A stretch of 64,000 bases of DNA, taken from Elephas maximus indicus. Its lineage: Eukaryota > Chordata > Mammalia > Proboscidea > Elephantidae. Position 1 is the first letter of the stretch. The number at the start of each line of letters is the position of its first letter. The stretch is taken from positions 165,358,793-165,422,792 of the forward strand of contig NC_064819.1 of the NCBI RefSeq assembly GCF_024166365.1. Direction: 5' to 3'. The position numbers and the translations under genes were made by a program. The notes under the pieces are model-generated. The model was not told where the DNA came from. It saw only the letters and a list, made by a program, of their open reading frames with translations, and made no database searches. Of this stretch, positions 24,701 to 34,955 are shown one piece after another.

Positions 24701-26950
24701 AACTGGTCTTCCTCGTAGGTGTATGGATATTATCCTATCACTGACAGCATTGTACTTCAGGATAGATTTTGAAACGTTCTTTTTGACAATGAATGCAACA
24801 CCATTCCTCTTCAAGTTGTCGTTCCCAGCATACTAGACTATGATTGTCCGATTCAAAATGGCCAATACCAGTCCATTTCAGCTCACTAATGCCTAGGATA
24901 GCAATGTTTATGCGTTCCATTTCATCTTTGACAATTTCCAATTTTCCTAGATTCATACTTCATACATTCCAGGTTCCGATTATTAATGGATGTTTGCAGC
25001 TGTTTCTTCTCATTTTTTTTTGTGGGAGTTTTTAAATTACCTTTTCAATCTCTTCTTTTGTTATGGGTTTATATAGTTGTTCTACCTCTATTTGTGTTAG
25101 TTTAGATAGGTAGTGTGTTTTTAGAAATTTGTCCTTTTCCTCTAGGTTTTCAAATTTGTTAGAGTACAATTTTTCTTAGTAATCCGATATGATTCTTTTA
25201 ATTTCAGTTGGTTCTGTTGTGGTATCATCCAACCCATTTCTTATTCAGGTTATGTGCTTCCTCTCCTGTTTTTCTTCTGTCAGTTTGGCCAATGGTTTAT
25301 CAATTTTGCTGATATTTTCAAAGAACCAGCTTTTGGTCTTGTTAACTCTTTCAATTGTTTCACTGTTCTCTATTTCATTTAATTCTGCTCTGATTTTTAT
25401 TATTTGCTTTATTCTGGTGCCTGGGGGTTTTTTTTGTTGCTCTCTTTCTATTTGTTCAAGTTTTAGGAATAATTCTTTGATTTTGGCCCTTTCTTCTTTT
25501 TGGATGTGTGCATTTATTGCTATAAATTGATTTCTGAGCACTGCTTTAGCTGTGTCCCAAAGGTTCTGGTAGGAAGTGTTTTCATTCTCATTGGATTCTA
25601 TGACTTTCTTTATTCTGTCCTTAATTTCGTCTATAATCCAGTCACTTTTGAGCAAGGTGTTGTTCAGTTTCCTTATGTTTGATTTCTTTTCGCTGCTTTT
25701 TCTGTTATTGATTCCTACTTTTATGGCTGCATGGTTAGAGAAGATGCTTTGTAATATTTCAATGTTTTGGATTGTGTTAAGGTTTGCTTTATGACCTAAT
25801 ATGTGGTCTATTCTGGAGAATGTTCCATGTGTGCTGGAAAAGAAAATATACTTGGCTGCTGTTAGGTGGAGTGTTCTGTATATGTCTATAAGGTCAAGTT
25901 GGTTGATTGTGGCATTTAGATCTTCCATGTCTTTATTGAGCTTCTTTCTAGATGTTCTGTCCTTCATTGAAAGTGGTGTGTTGAAGTTTCCTACTTTTAT
26001 TGTGGAGCTGTCTATCTTGCTTTTCAGTGCTGTTAGAGTTTGTTTTATGTATCTTAAAGCCTTGTCAATGAGTGCATAAATATTTATTATGGCTGTATCC
26101 TCCTGGTTTATTGACCCTTTAATCATTATATAGTGTCCTTACTTATCCTTTGTGGTGGATTTAACTTTAAAGCCTATTTTGTCACAAATTAGTATTGCCA
26201 CTCTTGCTCTTTTTTGATTGTTGTTTGTTTGATATATTTTTTCCATCCTTTAAGGTTTAGTTTGTTTGTGTCTTTAAGTCTAAGGTGTGTCTCTTGTAGG
26301 CAGCATATAGACAGATAGTGTGTTTTTATTCATTCTGCCATTCTATGTCTCTTTACTGGTGCATTTAGTCCATTTACATTTAGCATAGTTATGGATAGGT
26401 ATGAATTTAGTGCTGTCGTTTTGATGTCTTTTTTGTGTGTGTTGTTGCCAGTTTCTTTTTTCCACTTAATTTTTTGTGCAGAGTAGTTTTTCCTTATATA
26501 TTTTCATTTCCTCTTTTTCGTTGTTGATTTTGTTTTTGCTGAGTCTTTATGTTTTTCTTGTGTTTTATTTTGATATGTAGGATTGTTAGTCTCCTTTGTG
26601 TTTACCTTAATATTTACCCCCATTTTTCCAAGCTGAAACCAAACTTTTTTCTCTTTATATCACCTTAACTTCCCCTCCATATGAAAAATCTATGACTAGC
26701 CCCTCTTTATTGATTTAATATTGTCACCTTTTACATAGTGACATCTCTGTTGTCCTGTTTTCAGTGTTTTTTATCTTGATTTATTTTTGTGATTTCCCTA
26801 TCTGGGTTGATATCTGATTGCTCTGTCCTGTGTTCTAGCCTTGAATTAGTAGCTGATGTTATTGATTTTCTAACCAAAGGACTCCCTTTAGTATTTCTTG
26901 TAGTTTTGGTTTGGTTTTTTGCAAATTCCCTAAACTTCTGTTTATCTGCA
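18771..26950 (-). mobile_element. Younger afrotherian L1, 5'-truncated, ORF2 broken
   Basis: The 3' UTR is at 18771-19770. The ORF2 stop is at 19773-19771, preceded by the conserved end with EYYTAIRNDD (19771-20007). Reverse-transcriptase sequence with FADDMILY lies near 21470, and the endonuclease region with NIYA, VGNFNTPLS and DLIDIYRTLH at 25245-26126. The ORF2 start is near 26430. ORF1 is missing or unrecognised beyond the inter-ORF region. Target duplications are ACTTTAAATTCAT (18758-18770) and ACTTTTAATTCAT (26951-26963). Without the inner RTE it is about 5.3 kb. Many stops and frameshifts make it inactive. Confidence 0.88.
22162..25010 (-). mobile_element. RTE LINE, nearly whole ORF, inserted inside the younger L1
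   Basis: This is the most complete RTE copy. On the minus strand it begins at the ORF's own ATG (MRRNSCKHP, near 25010) and has an endonuclease region with GISELKWTGIGHF (24900) and GDWNAKVGN (24560-24580). The reverse transcriptase has PKKGDPTECGNYRTISL (near 23470) and IDYAKVFDC (motif A, near 23240). The C-terminal zinc-ribbon-like part includes ESWTMNKED and WCWRRILNIPWT. The tail is (AAC)n. The YADD tyrosine codon is TAG (22945-22943), and there are other stops and frameshifts. Flanks CATTTTTTTTT are present on both sides. Confidence 0.92.
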
Positions 26951-27010
26951 ACTTTTAATTCATTTTTTATTAATGAGGTTAAGCATCTTTTCATATGCAT
27001 AGGAGTTGTT

Positions 27011-28822
27011 TGACTTTCTTTTCTGTCAGCCATCAATTGAGAATTATTTGGGGGTACGTCCTTCTTGGCTCTGGGGTGGATTAAAGTTCCTGGGTAGAAA
27101 GAAAAGCTGGAACCTACCTTTGAATGGAAATGAGTGTTTCTTGAACCTGTGGAACAGAGTTTACTTGTCAACTCTGGCAAGTGGAGACAACCCGAAACAG
27201 AGGCTCAAGGTTCTGGCGTCGTCTACCAACATGTTTTTTCTCATATGGAACATTTAATCTTCTTTGATGCAAAACACTGAATAAGCTAAATATGCAAATA
27301 TAATTTTAATGTGTCATCATCCAGTAGATCTTCTGACTAATTATAATCGATTATATTGTACATATGTTAAAATAGTGGTTAATTTATGGATTCTGAATGT
27401 TTTGAAATTCAGTTGTCCCAAGTCGATATTTCATCAATCTGCTTTGTCTTTTACCTTCAAACACATGGGGACTCAACCATTAACAAGTACCAGCCAATCA
27501 TTTCTCATGATTCGGACAAATAACTTGGAAGACACAAGGAGATGGACTCATACTGGCAGCAGTTTCACAGGAGGAAGAGCTGTTTAAGAATCTAAATAAA
27601 AATGGTATGTAGGAGAGCACAGAGGATATGCACTGCAAATATGCAGCCTATCGTGATTTAGATCTGCTGTGATATTTATTTTCACTCCTGAAGATCTGAT
27701 AACTTGTTTGTGAAGGTAAATATCATACCATAAACCATTGTGTTTTCTCCTTGAATAATCAGAAGTCTCAGAAAAGAAGCCATGACAGCAATGTGATTCT
27801 TTTACTCCAAATCTAATAGCAATATAAATGTGTGATAAAGCTGATATAAACCCTTCTTAAAATTTCTTATTCACTTTAGGGTGTGAGTGTTTTGGAATTT
27901 TAACACAGTTCCTACATCAGATGGATCACTCTCAGTCTCTCTTTCTCTGTCTTTCCTATAAAGAAAGACATGATAATGAGAAACTATTCCAGCAGGAGGA
28001 GCTGGTTTAGAAGCAAATGGACTCCATGGCAACTCCTGACTCTACATGACTTCTAATAATCAGCGTTTCAGTTGGAAATTGTCTGTGTGATATTCTGCTC
28101 AATGCTGGTGCTGTATATGGGGTTTTCCCTAGTTTACATCACAGAAACGGTGTCTTAACCTCCAGTTTCATGAATAAGAAGCAGCAGCAATATGTCACCA
28201 CCTGAAGCCATGATGTGGGCTGTGATTTGTCAAGTGTTTCTAGTTCCAATTTTCCAACTAGCTGACAGAGATAAACACTGAATGAGAAATGCCCCGAACT
28301 GGTATCACATAGTGTAGAAAATCTGGGAGGTGCATTCCATTACAAATTGACAGAGAGGGTCAGCCTCTCTCATTCAACCCAAGAGAATGCATGCATCGGG
28401 CCCCCAATGGCAGAGAGTGAATGTTGGGCTTCAAATCACAGACCACTGCACTGGAAGAGAAAAATTAAACAAGGACAAAATAGTCAGTGTTCTCCCTGCC
28501 TTACTAAAGGAAACCCAAACTTTCTAAATTTGTCCTAGAGCTGACTGATCTGGTGGTCTCCCAGTGAGTATTGGCACCACTGTCATGGTGATAGTAACAG
28601 CATGGGTTTGTAAAACCTCAGGTCCAAGTATTTTATAATTCTTTACTCTGACCCAGGAAAAAATTTTATCACAAAAGGTCAAGTGATCTCTCTTGGAAAC
28701 ACTGCAAATCAATAAAGGAGCTGAGTGCAAAGGTGAGAATGAGCTGATTTTGTGACCCTGAGCTTGTTGTTCCAGAGCTTCTTGTCTGGTTGGGGAGATT
28801 GTGCCACACCAGGGCAGATGTT
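27011..28822. other. Unique intergenic sequence
   Basis: AT-rich unique DNA between the L1 nest and an LTR-like repeat. No coding or RNA gene was recognised. Some parts (27380-27720) have low repeat character and could be conserved, but no specific motif supports a function. Confidence 0.5.
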
Positions 28823-29243
28823 ATAGATTGCGTTCTGTCCCCCTAAAATTTGTGTTGTAAATCCTAACCCCTATACCCAGGGATGCAATCCCATTTCAGA
28901 ATAGGGCTTTCCTTTTTATGTTAGTAAGGTTATATCGGTGCAGAGTATGTCGAAACCTAACCACTTTTGAGAATGAAAGGAGCAAATTAGGCACAGGGGT
29001 GCAAGCACATAAGCTGGGAGGGAAGATAGATGCCATGGGGAGACACCAACGAATCAAGGAATACTGAATCTGTAGAAAGTGAAAGTGACCTCCCTCCCAG
29101 AGATGACAGAGAGGGAGCCTTCCCTAAGAGCCAGTGCCCCGCATTCAGATTTCAAGCCTCTTAAATTATGAGAAAATATATTTCTGTTCTCTAAAACCAC
29201 CCACTTGTGGTATTTCTGTTATAGAAGCACTAGCTAAGATAGC
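28823..29243 (+). mobile_element. LTR-like interspersed repeat (family A, copy 2), uninterrupted
   Basis: It begins ATAGATTGCGTTCTGTCC and ends GTGGTATTTCTGTTATAGAAGC..CTAAGATAGCA. It aligns by eye with the copy at 16321-17955, and gives the uninterrupted structure of about 420 bases. Confidence 0.6.
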
Positions 29244-30419
29244 AGATGAAGGCTGAAATTCAGTTCTGGCTTAGACCTGTGTCCCCACCCAGACAGGGTG
29301 CAGCAAACTATCAGTTTGCACCAATGCACTATGTGGTCTAGCCTTGTCAATGCCATCTTCCTCATTGATTCAAGGCTTGTGTGACGCATGTCAAGGAATG
29401 TTTACTGTGATGCATTAGAAATAATCATGCAGGGGTTTCATTGGTTAACGAGTGACCAGCAAATAAGGATTTATTCCAGGGAAGTTTAAGAATAGACATG
29501 ATGCAGCAAAATTTGCTTAGTGAGGGCTTGTTTCAGAGAAACTGGGAGAATGGAAAAGGGATGTAATTGTGATGAAGAAAAAAAGAAACGTGGAGATGAG
29601 AAGCATGGAGCGGAGAGCTTTACAAAAAGATTGTCATCAACATCCACAAAATGGTCTGAAATTCAGGCCAGATGGTTTTAAATTGGCCAAATTCAGGAAA
29701 AAAAAAAAAAAGCTTTTAAAATAGCTGAATATGTTTATTTTTAAAATTATATTAAGCAATTAGTTTACACATTTCTTAAAAGTAACTTTAAAAAAATCAC
29801 ATTTGCTTTGACTAACTGGAAATTTGAGGAGGGGTATAAACCCACTATATAAAAAAAAATTCAATATTCAATGAGATTATCAGCTATCAGTTATTCAATG
29901 GCCAGCAATATTGTAGCTTACACAGGACCTCCACATCTTTTTAGAATGAGCTGAGAACTGACTGGTGAGACAGTGTGTTTAAAATGCCTGTGCAGTGACC
30001 AGAACATGGTGAGCGCTCAGTGGATGGGAGTGCCTGCGTCCATTCCCACCTGCTCTATGATTTTCAGAATGAGAAGCAGCCAACTGAAACTCCTGTGAAT
30101 TTTGTATTCCTCAACATTTCTGTGAGGAAGGGGACAGACGACATTTCTCCAGGTTTACAAAGGAAAGGCTGGAGAACAGGATGCTTGAGTGGCTTCCCAG
30201 GACCACACAGGAATAATGTTCACCTGGTCAAGTGCTCCCAGACTCTCCCTTGAAAAGTGGTTGGAATTCTTGAGAAAAAGACCAAGTCAAAGGAACTTGC
30301 ATGTACTGAAAATAACGTAACCCAAGGAAGAAACACCCCAATTGAAATCAAGGAAGCAGGAGCATCTCTGGGCTGAAAAAAGAGGAGCTTATCTGCCAGC
30401 CTGGATTTCTTATTGAAGC
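29244..30419. other. Unique intergenic sequence
   Basis: AT-rich unique DNA with an A-run at 29699-29710. Nothing coding was recognised. Confidence 0.5.
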
Positions 30420-31515
30420 TTATTTTTTCAAGCTTTTTTATTTTGAAATAACTATAGATTACAGGAAGCTGCAAAGAAATGTACAGGGAAATCTTGTGTA
30501 CCCTTCCCCCGGCCTGCTCCGTTGTTAACATCTTGCATAACTATACCAAAAAAACCAAACCTGTTGCCGTAGAGTTGATTCTGACTCAGAGCGACCCTAA
30601 AGGTCAGAGCAGAACAGCCCCGTAGGGTTTCCAAGGAGTTACTGGTGGATTTGAACTGCCAACCTTTTTTTGGTTAGCAACCAAGCTCTTAACAACTGGG
30701 AAACCAGGATAGTTATATCAATATCAGGAAATTGACATAGGTACAACCCACAGAGCTTATTCAGATTTCTCCAGTTATACCTGCACTAGTCTGTGTGTGT
30801 GTGCATAGTTCTATGCAATTTTATCAAATGTGTAGCTTAGTGTATCCATCACCACAGTTAAGATACAGAACTGTACTGTCACCACAAGGCTCCCTCATTC
30901 TAACCCTTTATAACCACACCTGCCCCTTTCCCCTACCCCATCCTTAACAACATCGCTGGCAATGAACAAACTGTTTTTCATCTCTATAGGTTTGTTATTT
31001 TAAAAAATGTTATATAAATGGAATCATACAACATGTAACCTTTTGTGATTGGTGCTTTCACCAGCGTAATCCCTTTGAGGTTCATCCAAACTCTTGCGTG
31101 TATCAGAAGTTTGTTCCTTTTTATTACTTTATAGTATTTATTCCATTATTGGTGTACCACAGCTTGTTTAACCATTCCCTGAAGGGCATTTCCCTGGTTT
31201 CCAGGTTTTGGCTATTACAAATAAAGTTGCTATGAACAGTATGTACAAGTTTCCATGTGGACATAAGTTTTCACTTTCCTGGGGTGGATGCCCAAAAGTG
31301 CAATTGTAAGGATGTATGGAAAGTTACTTTTAGTTTTAAAAGAAACTGCCAAACTTTTTTCCAGAGTGACAGTAGCATTTACCATTCCCACCAATAATAC
31401 ATGAGTGATTCAGTTTATCCACATTCTTGTCAGCATTTGGTATTATCACAATATATACATATTTTAATTTTAGCTGTTCTGATAGGTGATATATCATTGT
31501 GGTGTTAATTTGCAT
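30420..31515 (-). mobile_element. Old L1 3' end with inserted AfroSINE
   Basis: On the plus strand it shows the typical reversed 3' UTR phrases of old L1s (TTGAAATAACTATAGATTACAGGAAG; TATCCATCACCACAG). It continues into the ORF2 C-terminal region, with MQINTT..YHL on the minus strand near 31500. A SINE lies at 30546-30708. Confidence 0.75.
30546..30708 (-). repeat. AfroSINE
   Basis: A near-complete copy with an A-rich tail at 30546-30560, the GAGTTGATTCTGACTCAGAGCGACC segment and a degraded head near 30700. It splits the old L1 3' UTR. Confidence 0.85.
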
Positions 31516-32640
31516 GAGCCAACTTGAAGAACGTGAAGGGTTAGTCAAACAGGTATCTGGATGGAGAGCTTTACAGGTAGATGGGACTGCTGCAGCAAAC
31601 ACCCTCAAGTGGGTAGGTGCCTGGAGCATTTGTGGAATAGCAAAAAGGTCAGAATGGAGGAGAGTGAAGGTGAGGAGAAGGAAAATACAGAAGAGGGGGT
31701 TAGAGGTGTTGTTGTTGTTAGGTTCTGTCAAGTCGGTTCCAACTTATAGCAACACTATATTCCACAGAATGAAACACTGCCTGGTCCTGCGCCATCTTTA
31801 CAATCGTTGTTATGCTTGAGCCCATTGTTGCAGCCACTGTGTCAATCCACCTCGTTGCGGGGTATTCCTCTTTTCCGCTGACCCTGGACTTTACCAAGCA
31901 TGATGTCCTTCTCCAGGGACTGATCCCTTCTGACAACATGTCCAAAGTATGTAAGACGCAGTCTCGCCATCCTTGCTTCTAAGGAGTGCTCTGGTTGTAC
32001 TTCTTCCACAACAGATTTGTTCGTTCTTTTGTCAATCCATGGTATATTCAATATTCTTCTCCAACACCACAATTCAAAGGCATCAGTTCTTCTTTAGTCT
32101 TCCTTATTCATTGTCCAGCTTTCACATGCATATGATGTGATTGAAAATACCATGGCTTGGGTCAGGCGCACCTTAGTTTTCAAGGTGACGTGTTTGCTTT
32201 TCAACACTTTAAAGAGATCCTTTGCAGCATATTTGCCCAATGCAATGTGTCTTTTGATTTTTGAGAGGTAAGGGGGCAGATTACATGGGGCCTTGGAGGC
32301 CACTGTCAGGAAATAGGAAGGGACATAGGGAGCCATTGCAGTGTGTTGAGCAGAGGTGGTACTATCTGACTTGGTTTTAACAGGGTTACTGTGGCTGCTG
32401 TGCTGAGAACAGCTAGAAGGGGCAAAGACAGAAGCAGGGAGGTATGTATGAGACTACGACAGGGATGCTGGTAATAGAGGACGTGACTTAGACCAGGTGA
32501 TAGCAGTGGAAGTGGTAAAAATTGGTTGGATTCTGATTTTATCTGAAGGCAAATCCAACAGGATTTTCTGATTAATTGGATGTGAGATGAGAGAAAGAGG
32601 GAGAAAGGAGACTTCAAGGCTGAGGTTAAAACATAGGATT
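31516..32640 (+). mobile_element. Ancient mammalian repeat, split by an RTE fragment
   Basis: The pieces 31516-31707 and 32262-32640 carry the pattern GGCAGATTACATGGGGCCTTGGAGGCC..TATCTGACTTGG..GGGTTACTGTGGCTGC, which recurs in many mammalian genomes. A related piece is at 52540-53150. Family name not assigned. Confidence 0.45.
31708..32261 (-). mobile_element. RTE LINE 3' fragment
   Basis: About 550 bases of the RTE C-terminal region and (AAC)n tail are present. The frame remnants include WCWRRILNIPW and RLRLTYFGHVVRRDQSL. It is 5'-truncated just before the sequence encoding HIALGKYAAKDLFK. AGAGGT occurs at both edges and may be a short target duplication. Confidence 0.85.
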
Positions 32641-32739
32641 AAAATGGTCCGGAGTATAGATTGAGAATAGAAAGTTAATGAAAGAGGGAAAGATGGAAAA
32701 AAAGTTCAATAAAAAGGCACTTCAACTTTTGGGGAGGGC

Positions 32740-33180
32740 AATTTAAGGGTATTTATTACAAATTAAAATGTGTATATGTGCAGTTTTTCCTTTTTAGGAA
32801 TGTATTTTTCACATATAGATGTACGGTTATATATGCAAAGATTTCACTATGCTCCTGTTCGTAGTACTGAAAAACAGAAACGACCTAAATATCCCTCAGT
32901 AGGGGAATGGTTTATACAATGTGGCACATTCAAACTATAAATTACCATGCCACGTTACACCAAGTGCCATATATGTACTTGGTTAGCTCTCCAAGGTGCA
33001 TTGTTAAGAGAAAAAGCAAGTTGCAGAATAACCTGAAATGGCTGAAAAACTCTCCATACGTGCGCACTTATGTACCGCCGTGTATGGAAACACGTAGGAA
33101 GAGGTCTGAAATGATACAGAGGAAACTCTTGAAAGGAGCAAGTGGATGAAAACAGATGTTCGTTTTTACCCTCTCTAGGT
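32740..33180 (+). mobile_element. Old L1 3' end
   Basis: Phrases such as AACAGAAACGACCTAAATATCCCTCAGTAGGGGAATGG are typical of the distal 3' UTR of old mammalian L1s in sense orientation. Boundaries are approximate. Confidence 0.6.
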
Positions 33181-33479
33181 GTCTAAACAGGCAGTTATTA
33201 CTATTCTAATCAAACACACCTTAGAAGATTGAATGATACCCAATTTTTTTTTTTTTTTTAAGTAGGATAGAGGGATTTTTTTCTTGTTAATTAGTTAAGT
33301 TCTTTCCTACTTTCCTTAGCTCCCAGAAGGTCCTGACCTGCACTCTCAGAAACGCCATCCCGTGCTTAGGTAGCAAGTCTGATGCAGCTGAGGCTGCTCT
33401 GGTCAGGAAGAAGCAGCAGGGGCTCCTCCATGAGTGGTAGACCCCAACAGAATTAGTCTTTCCCCAAATCCTTTCTCCT
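33181..33479. other. Unique sequence with a T18 run
   Basis: It contains a T-run at 33243-33260. No gene or transposon was recognised. Confidence 0.4.
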
Positions 33480-33770
33480 TATGTTGCAGGCAGCATGGAC
33501 TAGCAGACAGAGACAGAACTTGGAGTCCAAAAAGCTGGGCTCCATTCTCAGTGGCCACTCCCCCAGTGTCTCTCAGTTTCTATGTCCTTATCTGAAATCA
33601 AGGTCAACAGCTGTGGTCAAATGAGAACTGTTGCTGGAAGTGCTTTGTGTGTGGGAGCCCCCGAACTGTCAGGGCTCTCAAGACAGGGGTGTGTGTCTTT
33701 CCCACACCAAACCAGTGTGTGCTGTGTTACAGGTACTCGGTAAATATACTTTGAATGAATGCATTGGGTG
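33480..33770 (+). repeat. MIR SINE
   Basis: It begins CAGGCAGCATGGACTAGCAG and ends GTACTCGGTAAATATACTTTGAATGAATG, the classic MIR 3' phrase. The middle is diverged. Confidence 0.65.
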
Positions 33771-34349
33771 TAATTATTGCAGATAAATCAGAATAATTAT
33801 TTTGTGAATTTTTTTTCACTTTAAGCTTGCACGAGAATGTTATTTCTGGATCCATTTAGGTTTCTTGTCTTCTTTCTCCAAATTTCACTTTCATCTCCAT
33901 CCCAAGTGACATTTGTTTGCAAGGGCACTGAAGGATTAGAATGCCAGCAGTAAAAGTTTGCCATCTATAGGTGGACATATTCATTACAAGTGTTTTCGTG
34001 TGTCCCAGATGGTGGTCTAAAATTAAACACTGTCATACACAAAACACCCCCATGACTTCTATCCCAGCCTCACTCTCCACATATTTGCTGTTGTTATTCT
34101 CATCGGCCTTAGTATTAATTAGGATCACCAGAATGATTTTTGGGACAACAAACTAATATAAATTTTTGCTTTATGAAAATTCATCTTAAATGTTTCACTG
34201 CATTTTTCCTATTTGATCAAGACAGTTTGGATTTTACAGTATAAATGTTCTATTCCTTCAGAAATAAAAATAAAAAAATCTAGATCACTCTGCCTCCTGC
34301 TTATGATACAAGTGAAAGCATGAATCTGTGCAGGCATAAACCATCATAC

Positions 34350-34525
34350 ATACTCTTGAGTAATGCTGGACAGTGGAGGAAAGAACATAGGCCTTGCTTT
34401 AGGGTACTTGGCTTCCACCTGATCGTGGCTCTAAATCTCCATTTCCTCACCTACAAACAAAGTGACTGGACTAGATTTTCTGTGTAGTTCTTTCTAGCTC
34501 TGATAAGCTAGACTCTATGGGCTAA
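34350..34525 (+). repeat. MIR-like SINE
   Basis: Contains TTTCCTCACCTACAAACAAAGTGACTGGACTAGATTTTC and TTCTAGCTCTGA, a diverged form of a common MIR-class 3' sequence. Confidence 0.5.
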
Positions 34526-34539
34526 AAAAAGTAATTGTA

Positions 34540-34955
34540 ATAACAATGATGTCTAATATTTCTTAAGGCCTTACTACCTGTCAGGCCCTGGGCTAAGCAC
34601 TTTACTACACTGTCTCATTTGATCTGCTTGACAAAACTATGAAGTAGGTACCACTATTTGTTGTTGTTGTAAGCTGCCATCAAGTCAGCCCCCAACTCAT
34701 GTGACCCCAGGTGTTACAGAGTACACCTGCTCCTTAGGGTTTTCTTGGCTGTAATCTTTACAGAAGCAGATTGCTAGGCCTTTCTTCTCCAGAGCTGCGG
34801 GGTGGGGTTGAACCACCAAACTTTTGGTTAGCAGCCGATCACACACCGCTATTACAGGTAACGAAGCTGAGGCTAGAGAGATTAAGTAACTTGCCCAGAA
34901 TTACAAAGAAGGAAGTGCTGGGGCAGAATTCAAATGCAGACAATCTGACTCTGGA
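34540..34955 (+). repeat. MIR SINE split by an AfroSINE
   Basis: The left half (34540-34657) has CTAAGCACTTTACTACACTGTCTCATTTGAT. The right half (34851-34955) has GAAGCTGAGGCTAGAGAGATTAAGTAACTTGCCCAGAATTAC. These are adjacent parts of MIR. CCACTATT and CCGCTATT at the junctions are the probable target duplication. Confidence 0.8.
34658..34850 (-). repeat. AfroSINE of the (AAC)n-tailed type
   Basis: The plus strand starts GTTGTTGTTGTAAGCTGCCATCAAGTC, an RTE-like tail, and it ends in the inverted tRNA-like head (TTGGTTAGCAGCCGA). The body has the extra segment GGCTGTAATCTTTACAGAAGCAG that the A-tailed copies lack. Confidence 0.85.

Larger units (their letters stand above)
18040..27010 (-). mobile_element. 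Old L1 3' region, split by a younger L1
   Basis: On the minus strand, 18040-18757 is the terminal ORF2 and 3' UTR of an ancient L1 (phrases such as GTTGTACCAATTTACACTCCCACCAGCAATG). The piece just right of 26951 (AATGAGGTTAAGCATCTTTTCATATG) continues the same ORF2 sequence. The younger L1 fills the gap. It also carries an AfroSINE at about 18425-18590. Confidence 0.75.

Noticed and set aside
25245-26126. 293-codon endonuclease-like frame as a host gene
   Set aside because: It is the L1 ORF2 endonuclease region of a truncated, nested L1.
26761-27180. 139-codon minus-strand frame as a gene
   Set aside because: It spans the junction of the old L1, the target duplication and the inter-ORF part of the younger L1, so it is a chance fusion.
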